Notes: generated by a model not told the origin, from the letters alone. DNA of 39,104 nt from Candidatus Parabeggiatoa sp. nov. 2 (GCA_002085445.1 NBMI01000155.1:1-39104), one strand, 5' to 3'; positions 16,132 to 24,440 are shown, counted from the first letter of the stretch. Numbers and translations are program-made.

Positions 16132-16627
16132 TTAAGGTTAGATTTCATAAAAAGTATAACAAATTGACGAAGGATAAACACTTCAAAAATCCGTTTAATC
16201 CTTTAATCCGTTGTATTATACTTTGTACCGTTTGTAGTAGTCCGTTTGTAGTAGTCGGTTTGTAGTAGTCGGTTTGTAGTAGTCGCTTTTACACTCAAAT
16301 AATGTCTGATGTTGATGGCATTGACGTAAAACGTAGGAACCTGAAAAAGAGGCGATAAATCGCCTACTACAAACTGACTCAAATAATGTCTGATGTGACG
16401 TAAAACGTGGGAACCTGAAAAAGAGGCGATAAATCGCCTACTACAAACATCTGCTTATTAGGATTCTGTACAATTCGTTGTACTCGATACGGAGATAATA
16501 ATGCAAGCGATTTAATTTTAATGATTTAATCGAAAATTATTTTATGGCTGGTAGAGTTGAATGCCTTGTTATAAATCCATTCTTATAGGCAATCCTTGTA
16601 GTTATCAAAAGGGATAAGGACAAAACT
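16132..16627. other. Gene-free 496 bp after vapC, mostly repeats
   Basis: 16170-16215: AATCCGTTTAATCC and AATCCGTTGTA fragments like those at the photolyase 3' end. 16231-16285: four GTTTGTAGTAG tails facing vapC. 16290-16449: two short copies of the composite ACTCAAATAATG repeat ending in GGCGAT-AA-ATCGCC + TACTACAAAC. 16589-16604: CAATCCTTGTAG, in the same orientation relative to the following gene remnant as upstream of GT2. No ORF. Confidence 0.8.
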
Positions 16628-16973
16628 ATGAAAACCACTGAAAGCAACAAGCCAAACAAGGCGAGGCCGTCGCGCAAAATGCGCTCGGACTGTTATACCT
16701 AAACGGTAACAACACATTAACCCAAGATGTTGAACAGGCATGGTATTGGTTCTTTGAGCCGCGAAACAAGGATTTGAAGAAGCGCGATTTAATTTGGGTC
16801 AAATGTACCAAAAAGGGTTAGTCAAGGATTTTAGCGATGAACCTGAAAAAGCGACAACACCACTGGCTCGGAGATTGATGCAACTGAGAAAAGAGGCACT
16901 GGCTAAGGGAATGCCTCTTTTGAACTCGGATGAAATCAACGAAGAAGTTAGAAGACGGCGAGCGGGATACTGA
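16628..16973 (+). pseudogene. Sel1-repeat protein remnant with frameshifts
   Basis: Three frames must be joined to read a Sel1-like solenoid. MKTTE in the ATG frame is followed, in another frame, by QAKQGEAVAQNALGLLYLNG, TQDVEQAWYWFFE. A third frame then gives FEEARFNLGQMYQKGLVKDF and a charged C-terminus ending at 16973. The A..G.A.AQ..LG.LY..G pattern is the Sel1/TPR-like repeat of scaffold and signalling proteins. Two frameshifts and a missing repeat middle make it non-functional as written. Family assignment is fairly sure, specific role unknown. Confidence 0.65.
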
Positions 16974-16996
16974 ACATGAAAGGACAATTTCACCAA

Positions 16997-17117
16997 ATAC
17001 AATCATTTTGGGAATAGGCGATAAATCGCCTACTACAAACAGATTCTGGACGCGGAGCGTTTGGGAATGGGTTCCTTTGTGAACGGGGGAAGAGGCGATA
17101 AATCGCCTACTACAAAC
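16997..17117 (-). repeat. Two GGCGAT hairpin + CTACTACAAAC copies
   Basis: Stems GGCGAT-AA-ATCGCC with tails at about 17017-17040 and 17094-17117. Relative to the minus-strand ppiB gene they are in the 3'-side orientation, relative to the Sel1 remnant in the opposite one. Confidence 0.85.
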
Positions 17118-17131
17118 GGGTTCTGCGACGA

Positions 17132-17175
17132 GAATAGCGAAACGAAGTGACTCCGTTTCGCTATTCGCTATTTTT
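17132..17175. terminator. Possible terminator between Sel1 remnant and ppiB
   Basis: A perfect 13-bp stem GAATAGCGAAACG (17132-17144) / CGTTTCGCTATTC (17154-17166) with a 9-nt loop, followed by GCTATTTTT. It lies between convergent genes, as expected for an intrinsic terminator. Two more palindromes follow toward ppiB, GGTGATATTATCACC (17221-17235) and CAGCGCC/GGCGCTG (17241-17274). Confidence 0.5.
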
Positions 17176-17264
17176 GAGTAGCCCAAGCCAGAGGCTTATA
17201 AATAAAATAGTTACAAAGTCGGTGATATTATCACCGTTCACAGCGCCCTCAGGCTTTTGGAAAG

Positions 17265-17663
17265 TCAGGCGCTGACGTTTTGCACAACCTCGGCACTTTC
17301 AATAAGCACATCATTTGTGGGCACATCTTGATGGCCGGCACGGCTGGTAGTCGCTACCTTTTTGATTTTGTTGACAACATCCATGCTGTCTCCCTCAGTC
17401 CGTGCCATTGCAACCGTGCCCACCGCATGAGTCAAGCCATTGGTGGCTTCGTTTTCAATCGGCGGGTTGGTCGTTTTTTCACGCATACCCGGTTCCATGC
17501 CACCTCCTTGAATCATAAAGCCTTCAATGACGCGGTGAAACAAGGTGCCGTTGTAAAACCCGGAGTTGACGTAATTCAAGAAGTTGTCAACGGTTTTCGG
17601 GGCCTTTTCAGGGTTGAGTTGTATCGTAATGGCGCCATAATTGGTTTGCATTTTAACTTGCAT
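17265..17663 (-). CDS. ppiB: Cytoplasmic cyclophilin PpiB with an internal deletion
   Basis: Peptidyl-prolyl cis-trans isomerase of the cyclophilin type, 132 aa where about 165 is usual. It follows the family from the start ([45 protein letters not shown]) to GTVAMART, then jumps after EGDS to [22 protein letters not shown] and the normal end. The roughly 37 residues in between, including the QFFINV...LNF and GWGYCVFGEV strands that form half of the active site, are missing in frame. The product probably cannot fold as a normal cyclophilin. The start at 17663 lacks a clear Shine-Dalgarno. Its neighbour upstream is a second, complete cyclophilin. Confidence 0.85.
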   Translation of the reverse strand: MQVKMQTNYGAITIQLNPEKAPKTVDNFLNYVNSGFYNGTLFHRVIEGFMIQGGGMEPGMREKTTNPPIENEATNGLTHAVGTVAMARTEGDSMDVVNKIKKVATTSRAGHQDVPTNDVLIESAEVVQNVSA

Positions 17664-17774
17664 AGATTAATTCCTAAAAGATAAAAGTTAATTGTAAAGA
17701 AGAGTGAGGGCTGTTTTAAAGAAATCCCGTTTCAAAAAACGGGGGTTATTCAAGAAACTATCGTGTTCCATCAT

Positions 17775-17889
17775 AGAAACCAAGTTTTTTGTCCGGTGAT
17801 AAAGACTCAAACACACCCATAAATACCATTTCCAGAGGGGAATTACAACGAATTAACCGAAAAATTGACAGTTCAAAAACTTGGTTTCT
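17775..17889. repeat. 115-bp element with AGAAACCAAGTTTTT terminal inverted repeats
   Basis: AGAAACCAAGTTTTT at 17775-17789 and AAAAACTTGGTTTCT at 17875-17889 are perfect inverted repeats flanking about 85 bp of AT-rich DNA. This is MITE-like. The half-site resembles in form the AGAAATCCGATTTTT palindromes elsewhere in the window. Confidence 0.7.
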
Positions 17890-17932
17890 GGCCGTATAAT
17901 TTTACTTTGATGATGATGCCTATATCAATTAA

Positions 17933-18949
17933 TTAATTAGGCAGTGGCTCTGGTTTATCGGGTTGCGAAGCTGGATCTGGCGGAGACAAAAAAAATGTCT
18001 TTGACATCTCAGTGAGCGTTTTAGACACTTGATGAGTTTCTTTTTCTGTCGTGTTTTTCGTGTCGGTGGCGGCGGCTTTTTCAGGGGTGTCTGTTTCCGT
18101 ATCAGCAGACGCGACGGGAGCAGGTGGAACGATAGTTTTCTGACTGACTAGTTGAGTTTCTGTTTCGGCAGAAAATATCTCTCCTTCCGTTTCAGTGGCA
18201 TCAGTAGAAGATAAAATGTTTTCTTCCGTCTCAGCGGCTGTGTCTTTTTCCGTCTCGGCGGCAGCAGAGAAAGTGTTTTCTTCCGTCTCAGCGGTATCAG
18301 TGGAGAAAGTGTTTTCTTCCATATCCGTGTCAGCGGCTGGCGTGACGGGGGCTGGTGATTCAAGGGTTTTCTGCCTTGTTGGGGCATTTTCTCTCGTTAT
18401 TTTTTCAATGATAACCGGTTTTTGTGGAGCATATTTTTTAAAAGAGCCTTTGGTACCGGTTTTGACTTTTTGAATTTTATCCACCACCTCCATGCCTTTA
18501 ATCACCTCACCAAATACGGTATAGCCCCCCTCTGAGTACATGGAAGATTGGTTGAGAGAGTCGTTATTGATGACATTAATAAAAAACTGCGAGGTAGCCG
18601 AATTAAGTTCGTCGGTGCGACGAGCCATCGCAATGGTACCGCGCTGGTTTTTAAAGCCATTATCGCTTTCGTTGGGAATGGGAGGATATGTAGGCTGCTT
18701 CTTTTCATAACCAATTGTATAGCCACCCCCTTGAATCATATAATTCTTAATCACGCGATGGAAAAGGGTGCCGTCGTAAAAACCCTCTTGGGCATAGCGG
18801 AGAAAATTTTCGACCGTTTTCGGAGCCTGATCCGGGTACAGTTTTAAAACTATCATGCCAAGATTGGTTTGCATCTTGACACTCGGCAGCTCTTCGCTGT
18901 GAACGGATGCCGCCAATAATAACAACAAACCGGCGGTAAAATATTTCAT
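17933..18949 (-). CDS. Exported cyclophilin-type PPIase with an acidic Thr/Glu-rich tail
   Basis: Peptidyl-prolyl isomerase for folding outside the cytoplasm, 338 aa. The start at 18949 opens a signal peptide (MKYFTAGLLLLLAASVHS, probable cut before EELPS). An upstream in-frame start at 19087 would bury it. The cyclophilin domain (about 23-190) is complete: FHRVIKNYMIQGGG, GTIAMARR, NSATSQFFINVINND and YTVFGEVIKGMEVVDKI. The last about 140 residues are low-complexity Pro/Thr/Glu/Ala sequence with repeated TEENTFS-like units and no visible domain, perhaps a cell-wall or secreted linker. It lies directly upstream of ppiB on the same strand. No clear Shine-Dalgarno. Confidence 0.9.
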   Translation of the reverse strand: MKYFTAGLLLLLAASVHSEELPSVKMQTNLGMIVLKLYPDQAPKTVENFLRYAQEGFYDGTLFHRVIKNYMIQGGGYTIGYEKKQPTYPPIPNESDNGFKNQRGTIAMARRTDELNSATSQFFINVINNDSLNQSSMYSEGGYTVFGEVIKGMEVVDKIQKVKTGTKGSFKKYAPQKPVIIEKITRENAPTRQKTLESPAPVTPAADTDMEENTFSTDTAETEENTFSAAAETEKDTAAETEENILSSTDATETEGEIFSAETETQLVSQKTIVPPAPVASADTETDTPEKAAATDTKNTTEKETHQVSKTLTEMSKTFFLSPPDPASQPDKPEPLPN

Positions 18950-19876
18950 TTGTTTTTTAGATATAGTGAGAGTACAACGGATTTGGGAATAAACTGATTT
19001 TTTATAGGCCAAATCTAGCGGGTTGAAAGTCAATAGAAAGGCTTTGATAAGTGAACCACAACCAATGAAAAATGAATTAGACTGCACACCGTCATAAATT
19101 ATCTCGCTTCGCTCTCTTTGAGTTTGCGTTTAGTTTGAGAACCGTGACATACCCCGATCATCTCCTATCAAGAGGGGACTTTCCGTGCGATTTGACTTCC
19201 CGGATTGAAGGGGTAGGGGGTGGTGAAAATAATTAATTAGGTAGGGGGTGTGTCAAGAAGCTCTTATGATCTCGCTTAAGCGGAGTTACCGAAGTTTGTC
19301 GCGATAAAAAAACGTTTGCCGAGAAGTGAGTTTGTAAATGACTTATTTTATAACTAATTTATACTAAGCTAAATTGAGCTTTTGGAATGAAGACTAAAGG
19401 AGAAATCTGTTGCCACCCAATAAGATTAAAAAGAGCCGAGAAATGACAAAAAAAACGCCAATTGTGTGTCAAGTATAATTACCGGTTCGCATTTTCATTT
19501 TCACGGTTTTAAAGTACGTTCCGTATATTTTCTCCGTTTTTCCTGAAAAAAGGATTCCGATAAACCTTCTTCAAGTACGTTCCGTATAAGTCAGCCAAAT
19601 GTTTTGATGCGAATGACGAATGAAAAATTAAAAATGAACAGAGGCTTACTTACGGAATGAAGAATTAAAAATTAAAAAAATTAAAAATTAAAAATGAACA
19701 GAGGCTTACGAATTCACTGACAAGCGAGATGATTTGATAACCCATTGATTTATATATGACTCAATTTAACGCCTAATTCGCATTAATAGTTCCCCTATTA
19801 GGGGGCATTACCAATTCGCTGCAAAAGTTTTTCTATGAAAAACGGTTGCCTCGGAAACCAATTACCAATTACCAAT
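18950..19876. other. Gene-free 927 bp between cyclophilin and ODP gene
   Basis: No ORF that I trust. Recurrent pieces are GAAGTACGTTCCGTAT or close variants at about 19512 and 19573 (again near 20873), ATTAAAA/AAAAATG heptamer-like runs at 19620-19697, and AACAGAGGCTTAC twice. Inverted CCAATTA heptamers touch the stop codon of the ODP gene (19856-19877). Confidence 0.75.
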
Positions 19877-19877
19877 T
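19856..19877 (+). repeat. Heptamers at the 3' end of the ODP gene
   Basis: AACCAATTACCAATTACCAA on the plus strand. On the gene's strand this reads TAATTGG units starting right after the stop codon, the inverse of the array upstream of the same gene (20648-20712). Confidence 0.9.
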
Positions 19878-20635
19878 TAGGGAATTTTATAGGTTTCTTG
19901 TGTCACCAAATCAATCCCGCACTCTAGTTCCTCTACCCAGTTCAAAAAACGCTCAATCATGGTTTTTCCTTTGAAAGAGCGTCCATGTTGCGGTACTATC
20001 CAGTCAATGTCCAAACCGCGTACCATATTAACCCAGTATCGACAAACTTTGTTGCTCGACATGTAGCGGCGATGGAAACTTTCTATATAGCGTACATGGC
20101 TATCAAAAGCTTCGACGGGCTGTTCGATTTCACTATCTCCCATAGACGCGCCCATATCCCCAGAAAATAAAATTTTACTGAGCGGATCGTAAAATTGGAA
20201 ATTCCCTTCTGAATGCAGAAAATGGGCGGGAATGGCTTTGAGTACGGCGTTGCCGAGTTGAATATCCATCCCTTGATCAGGAATCCCGATGATTCTATTT
20301 TTGAGCTTGCCCGGGGCGGCAAAATGCGTCACAAAACGCTCCCAGAGCGCCGGCACAACGATTTGACAATCACTTCCCACTAACCATTTATCCAGTGAGG
20401 AAATAATATCTGGGTCTTGGTGTGAACCAATCACATAATCCAAGCTTTTGGTAAATAAATATTTGTAAGATTGCATAAACAAATCGTTGTAAATTAAATC
20501 TCCTCCCGGATCAATGAGTGCGGAATGGTTGCCATTCACCACCAAAAATTGGTTGGCTTGTACGCCATCACCGGTCACTAAATCATAAAAACCGATACAT
20601 TTGTGTGTGCCGTCGTTGTATAGTTCAATCGCCAT
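19877..20635 (-). CDS. ODP-type metallo-beta-lactamase-fold protein (flavodiiron-like)
   Basis: A 252-aa protein with the MBL fold of flavodiiron proteins but no flavodoxin domain. This matches the oxygen-binding di-iron (ODP) family, some members of which sense oxygen. Ligand-like residues are the HQDPD motif (H72, D74, D76), H138 or H141 in PAHFLHSEG, D160 in FSGDMGAS and the His of VPQHGRSF. The position after HQDPD that is His in many flavodiiron reductases is Ile here. It stands alone, with no fused kinase, cyclase or chemoreceptor, so a signalling role is only inferred; an oxidoreductase role is possible. The start at 20635 has AGGAG 6 nt upstream. The gene is bracketed by inverted CCAATTA heptamers on both sides. 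Confidence 0.85.
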   Translation of the reverse strand: MAIELYNDGTHKCIGFYDLVTGDGVQANQFLVVNGNHSALIDPGGDLIYNDLFMQSYKYLFTKSLDYVIGSHQDPDIISSLDKWLVGSDCQIVVPALWERFVTHFAAPGKLKNRIIGIPDQGMDIQLGNAVLKAIPAHFLHSEGNFQFYDPLSKILFSGDMGASMGDSEIEQPVEAFDSHVRYIESFHRRYMSSNKVCRYWVNMVRGLDIDWIVPQHGRSFKGKTMIERFLNWVEELECGIDLVTQETYKIP

Positions 20636-20647
20636 TGATGCTCCTTT

Positions 20648-20712
20648 GGTAATCGGTAATTGGTAATTGGTAATTGGTAATCTGTAATCTGTAATCTGTA
20701 ATTGGTAATTGC
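20648..20712 (-). repeat. ATTGGTA/AATCTGT heptamer array upstream of the ODP gene
   Basis: On the gene's strand: CCAATTA units, then three ATTACAG-type units (AATCTGT on the plus strand), then CCAATTA again. The switch of sequence within one array with 7-bp phase kept suggests that unit length, not sequence, is conserved. Confidence 0.92.
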
Positions 20713-20922
20713 CCCTTCACAATTCTATACTGCACAAAGTGACGCTTTTTTGAGTGCCGTATACTAATTAAAAATGAAAAATGAAAAATGAAAAATGATT
20801 AAATCAATGATAAGTCGATAATTTTACTATGAATTTTCTGTAAAGTTTGCCGGTTGGCATTTTCACAGATTTGAAGTACGTTCCGTATAACACACCCAGA
20901 AATCCCCGAAACGAAAGGGGAG

Positions 20923-21033
20923 TTGTTAATTGTTAATTGTTAATTGTTAATTGTTAAAGGTTAATTGTTAAAGGTTAATTGTTAATTGTTAATTGTTAAT
21001 TGTTAATTGTTAATTGTTAATTGTTAATTGTTA
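20923..21033. repeat. TTAATTG heptamer array, about 111 bp
   Basis: About 16 head-to-tail 7-bp units TTAATTG, with two TTAAAGG variants that keep the 7-bp phase. It is the longest heptamer array in the window and is not adjacent to a start or stop codon. Confidence 0.95.
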
Positions 21034-21536
21034 GTAAGAGGGGTAGGGGGTGTGTAAAAATATTTCGGGATATAGCAAAGCTCTGAAACGAAGTAACTTC
21101 CGCTTCCGCAGATAAACGCAGTAACTCGCTGCGCGAGAACCGTAAGTTTGTAACGGTGTTAAGTAGACTTTGCATTGCTGAAAACTGGGCTTGATCTCGC
21201 AACGCTCGGTAACGAAGTTCCAACACACGCCGTTCACCCCGTTTTTAGTCCAAATCCTAACTGTTTGCAGTATATAAATAGTTTATCACTTCGTTGAGTA
21301 TAAACTAAACTCGTCAAGTTACCCAAGTTTAGCATCTATACTGCACACGGTTACAAACGAAGTCACTTCCGCTTCCGCTGATCACTTGAAACTTCGTTAC
21401 CGAGCGAAGCTCGATAAGTTTGTAACGGTGCGTGCGTACATGTCAAAATGCCGCCAAAATATTATTCTTACAAGATATAGAATGTCCAAACCCCGGTTCC
21501 CCCCTTTGAAAAATGGGGGAAAAAGGGGGGATTTAA

Positions 21537-21755
21537 TTAGGCACCGATTTTTTTTCTAGTACCGTATTTACGGCGGAATTTATCCACACGCCCTGCCGTG
21601 TCAACAATTTTCTGCTGCCCGGTGTAGAAAGGATGGCAAGCCGAACAGACTTCAATATGTAAATCTTTACCATTCGTTGAACGGGTTGTAAAAGTATTGC
21701 CGCAACTACAAGTGACAGTGATTTCATTATAAGGAGGATGAATCTTAGATTTCAT
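21537..21755 (-). CDS. rpmE: 50S ribosomal protein L31, zinc type
   Basis: Large-subunit ribosomal protein that bridges 50S and 30S, 72 aa. It starts [22 protein letters not shown] and has the zinc-binding Cys set C16, C18, C37 and C40 (CSCG...[10 protein letters not shown]). It therefore belongs to the C+ form rather than the zinc-independent paralogue made under zinc limitation. [11 protein letters not shown] near the end is typical. It stands alone on the minus strand with 781 bp... of mostly repeat DNA downstream being the nearest gene-free block. No strong Shine-Dalgarno is visible. Confidence 0.97.
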   Translation of the reverse strand: MKSKIHPPYNEITVTCSCGNTFTTRSTNGKDLHIEVCSACHPFYTGQQKIVDTAGRVDKFRRKYGTRKKIGA

Positions 21756-22242
21756 AATGTTTTAAGTCTCAGTATGTAATTAATAAGTGCCTAAAAAGGT
21801 GTGTCATTTTACGGAAAACTGCCTTTCACAGCAAGCGTATTTGTGGGGTGCAATTAAAAATAATACTTTGAATTGGTAGAGGTTGTATACTGGGGTGATG
21901 AAAATTGTGACGTAAATGACGAGAACGAAGAGAACGAAGTAAACGAAACGAAGTAACTACGCAAAGCGACGTTAATTGTTAATGAAAAGCTAGTCAATAA
22001 GCTATTGTTTTTTATGCGAGGAACAAAAACGGGATCAAACTTCGTTATCTCGCGGAGCGAAGAACGAAACGAGGTAACGAGCTTCCGCAGATAAAGTTTC
22101 AGAGCGAAGTGAGATCGCTTTTTAGTTAAAAAAAACATGATTTTCACCACCCCAGTTGTATACTCAGCACCGCTAAAAGTGATCTATACTGCACACAAGT
22201 TACGCTTTTTTGCTCTCAGTATAGTCAACAGAAAACTTTTAA

Positions 22243-22335
22243 ACCCATTACCCATTACTCATTACCCATTACCCATTCTCGGAATTCGTTTTTCATGAAA
22301 AACTCCAGAGATACCCATTACCCATTACCCATTAC
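22243..22335 (+). repeat. CCCATTA heptamers upstream of hemN
   Basis: Two blocks of CCCATTA units (22243-22278, 22312-22335) are separated by a GGAATTCGTTTTTCATGAAAA stretch. Their sense orientation relative to hemN matches that of the CCAATTA arrays before ftsH and folP. Confidence 0.9.
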
Positions 22336-22440
22336 ATCTTCTTCGCTAAGGGTTATGACGATGTGGAACTGTAAGTGCGCTATCCATTTTAATCACGCCC
22401 TACTTGTGTAATATTATCACCATGTCGGAGGTTTTCAAAA

Positions 22441-22455
22441 TGTGATAAAGTCACA
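22441..22455. promoter_or_regulatory. TGTGATAAAGTCACA palindrome before hemN
   Basis: A perfect TGTGA/TCACA inverted repeat with a 5-bp centre, 32 bp before the hemN ATG. Half-sites match those of CRP/FNR-family regulators, although CRP sites have a 6-bp centre. Anaerobic hemN genes are often under FNR-type control, so an operator is plausible but unproven. Confidence 0.4.
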
Positions 22456-22487
22456 AATAATTCTTACCACAAGCGATTGGGGCCACT

Positions 22488-23870
22488 ATGCAGCAAACCA
22501 CTCTTTTTGATATTGATTTAATCCGCCGCTATGATAAAGCGGGGCCTCGTTATACTTCTTATCCCACCGCCGTACAATTTCACAGCGGTTTTGATGAGGC
22601 CGCTTATCGTGAATATGCCCAAAATAGCAACGCGACGTTAAAACCCTTATCGCTGTATGTGCATATTCCGTTTTGTGATACTGTGTGTTTTTATTGCGCC
22701 TGTAATAAAGTCGCTACTAAAAACCGTCGCCGAGCCGAGCCTTATTTGGCGCATTTGCGTCAAGAAATGGCTTTCCAAAGTGCGCTCTTTAACCGTGAAC
22801 GCCCGGTGACGCAGTTACATTGGGGCGGCGGTACGCCGACTTTTCCAAGTCATGCCGAAATGCGTGAGTTAATGCAAGGAATAAGCGATAATTTTCAATT
22901 ACTTAATGATGACAGTGGCGAATATTCCATCGAAATTGACCCTCGTGAAACGCAGTTCGATACTGTTGCTTTTTTACGCGAACTCGGTTTTAATCGCATG
23001 AGTTTAGGCGTACAAGATTTTGGCCCCAAGGTGCAAAAGGCCGTTAATCGTATTCAATCCGAAGAACAAACCTTTGCCGTGTTAGAAGCGGCTCGCCGCG
23101 AAGGTTTTAAGTCCATTAGCATTGATCTTATTTATGGTTTGCCCCATCAAAGCGTGGACTCTTTTTCTAAAACCTTGGATAAAATCGTCGCCGAAAAGCC
23201 GGATCGTTTATCCGTCTTTAATTACGCCCATTTGCCCACTTTATTTAAACCGCAGCGGCGCATTAATGAGGCAGATTTACCTAGCCCGGCGGAAAAATTA
23301 GCTATTTTACAACACACCATTAATCACTTAATGGATGCCGGTTATATTTATATAGGCATGGATCACTTTGCGCTTCCCGATGATGAATTGGCGCAGGCTC
23401 AGCGTAACGGGACACTTTATCGCAACTTTCAGGGCTACTCAACTCATGCCAATTGTGACTTAATCGGCTTAGGTATCACCTCCATTAGCCAAGTTGGCAA
23501 TAGCTATAGCCAAAATGTCAAAACGCTAGACGAATATTATGCCCAACTGGATGGGGGACACATTCCCGTCTTTCGCGGCGTGGCTTTAAATGATGATGAC
23601 AGGTTACGTCGGGCGGTGATTACTCAACTCATTTGTCATTTCATCTTAGACATTCCCGCCATAGAAGAAGAATTCCAGATTGATTTTAAAGACTATTTTT
23701 CCGTAGAATGGGCAGAATTAGAAGCCATGCAAGACGATGGATTATTGGTGCGAAGCCTTGAACGGATTGAGATTTTGCCGGCGGGAAGATTGTTGGTGCG
23801 TAATATTTGTATGACGTTTGACGTTTATTTACGCGAAAACCAAGAACGACGCTTTTCTAAAGTGATTTGA
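22488..23870 (+). CDS. hemN: Oxygen-independent coproporphyrinogen III oxidase
   Basis: Radical-SAM enzyme that decarboxylates coproporphyrinogen III to protoporphyrinogen IX in anaerobic haem synthesis, 460 aa (E. coli 457). The N-terminal YTSYPTAVQF segment is typical of true HemN rather than HemW-like proteins. The 4Fe-4S cluster motif is C63, C67 and C70 with the additional C72 (HIPFCDTVCFYCAC). The SAM-binding GGGTPTF, the SLGVQDF strand and SIDLIYGLPHQ follow. The C-terminal substrate-lid domain is complete. The ATG at 22488 has TTGGGG upstream. The palindrome at 22441 may regulate it. A small Cys-containing gene follows after 26 bp and is probably co-transcribed. Confidence 0.97.
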   Translation: MQQTTLFDIDLIRRYDKAGPRYTSYPTAVQFHSGFDEAAYREYAQNSNATLKPLSLYVHIPFCDTVCFYCACNKVATKNRRRAEPYLAHLRQEMAFQSALFNRERPVTQLHWGGGTPTFPSHAEMRELMQGISDNFQLLNDDSGEYSIEIDPRETQFDTVAFLRELGFNRMSLGVQDFGPKVQKAVNRIQSEEQTFAVLEAARREGFKSISIDLIYGLPHQSVDSFSKTLDKIVAEKPDRLSVFNYAHLPTLFKPQRRINEADLPSPAEKLAILQHTINHLMDAGYIYIGMDHFALPDDELAQAQRNGTLYRNFQGYSTHANCDLIGLGITSISQVGNSYSQNVKTLDEYYAQLDGGHIPVFRGVALNDDDRLRRAVITQLICHFILDIPAIEEEFQIDFKDYFSVEWAELEAMQDDGLLVRSLERIEILPAGRLLVRNICMTFDVYLRENQERRFSKVI

Positions 23871-23896
23871 TTAGTCTAAGCGAGGTTGTATGTGGT

Positions 23897-24154
23897 ATGG
23901 AAATAACTAAGGCACCAATATGTGTATTCTGTAAACATTTTATGCAAGGCACACCGCCTGAGTCCGACAAAAAGGCCTTTTTTTGTGCGGCCTTTCCCAA
24001 TGGCGTGCCGATTGAAATATTGGAACAGGGGCACGATCATCTTGAACCGTTTTCGGGTGATAATGGCATCACCTTTGAACAGGCTAAAGATGTCGATTTG
24101 GGGGACATTAATTATCAAAGAAAACAGTTGGGCTTGAAACCTTATACGGCATGA
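23897..24154 (+). CDS. Small Cys-containing protein downstream of hemN
   Basis: An 85-aa soluble protein. C9 and C12 (ICVFCKHF) and C30 (FFCAAFPNGVP) could bind a metal with H46/H48 (GHDHLEPF). The rest (GDNGITFEQAKD) has no catalytic motif I know. I recognise the CxxCKH...C.AFP.G.P...GDNGI.FE pattern as that of small uncharacterised bacterial proteins, but no function. The ATG at 23897 is chosen because the conserved part begins there; GCGAGG is 12 nt upstream. A TTG at 23867 overlapping the hemN stop is an alternative. A role linked to hemN is only suggested by position. Confidence 0.75.
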   Translation: MEITKAPICVFCKHFMQGTPPESDKKAFFCAAFPNGVPIEILEQGHDHLEPFSGDNGITFEQAKDVDLGDINYQRKQLGLKPYTA

Positions 24155-24387
24155 GTTGAGACAGTCCATCCGTCCAAACGAGGCAAAAGTTTTTCAGAGC
24201 AAAAACTTTGGCGTCGGCAAAAGTTTCTCAGAGTTTCGGGAATTTTGTCGTTATTCCCGAAACATTACGAGTGCGGCTAAAAACAGCAAACGAAGTCATT
24301 CGTTGTGCGAGATCACTTGCTTGCGTGTTTTAAAATGGATGGTATCTGTGGAAAACGAATCAAGCGCCTGGAAAACGAATCAAGTGC

Positions 24388-24440
24388 GAGGAAAAAGTAG
24401 TAACTTCCGCTTCCGCTGATCAGTTTGTAACGGTACTCTG
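24388..24440. repeat. AACTTCCGCTTCCGCTGATCA repeat copy
   Basis: GTAACTTCCGCTTCCGCTGA followed by TCAGTTTGTAACGGTACTCTGTATA, related to copies at about 21090-21165 and 21350-21432. It lies just after the 3' end of sixA (minus strand); 24155-24445 otherwise holds CAAAAGTTT and GGAAAACGAATCAAG duplications and no gene. Confidence 0.7.

Larger units (their letters stand above)
20636..21536. other. Gene-free 901 bp between ODP gene and rpmE
   Basis: Filled by heptamer arrays (20648-20712; AAAAATG units about 20770-20800; TTAATTG units 20923-21033). There are also repeats containing ACTTCCGCTTCCGC(A/T)GAT and GTTTGTAACGG (21090-21165, 21350-21432), related to sequence at 24388-24440. Apparent short ORFs at 21017-21237 come from these repeats. 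Confidence 0.8.
21756..22487. other. Gene-free 732 bp between divergent rpmE and hemN
   Basis: It holds a stretch rich in GAACGAA/GAAACGAAGTAAC repeats (21915-22110), CTATACTGCACAC (about 22185), two CCCATTA heptamer blocks (22243-22278 and 22312-22335) and the TGTGATAAAGTCACA palindrome (22441-22455). Both promoters must lie here. I cannot place them with confidence. Confidence 0.7.

Noticed and set aside
16818..17186. Minus-strand ORF with CSRRFIAS
   Set aside because: It is made of the hairpin repeat and the reverse of the Sel1 remnant; no start signal and no homology to a protein family.
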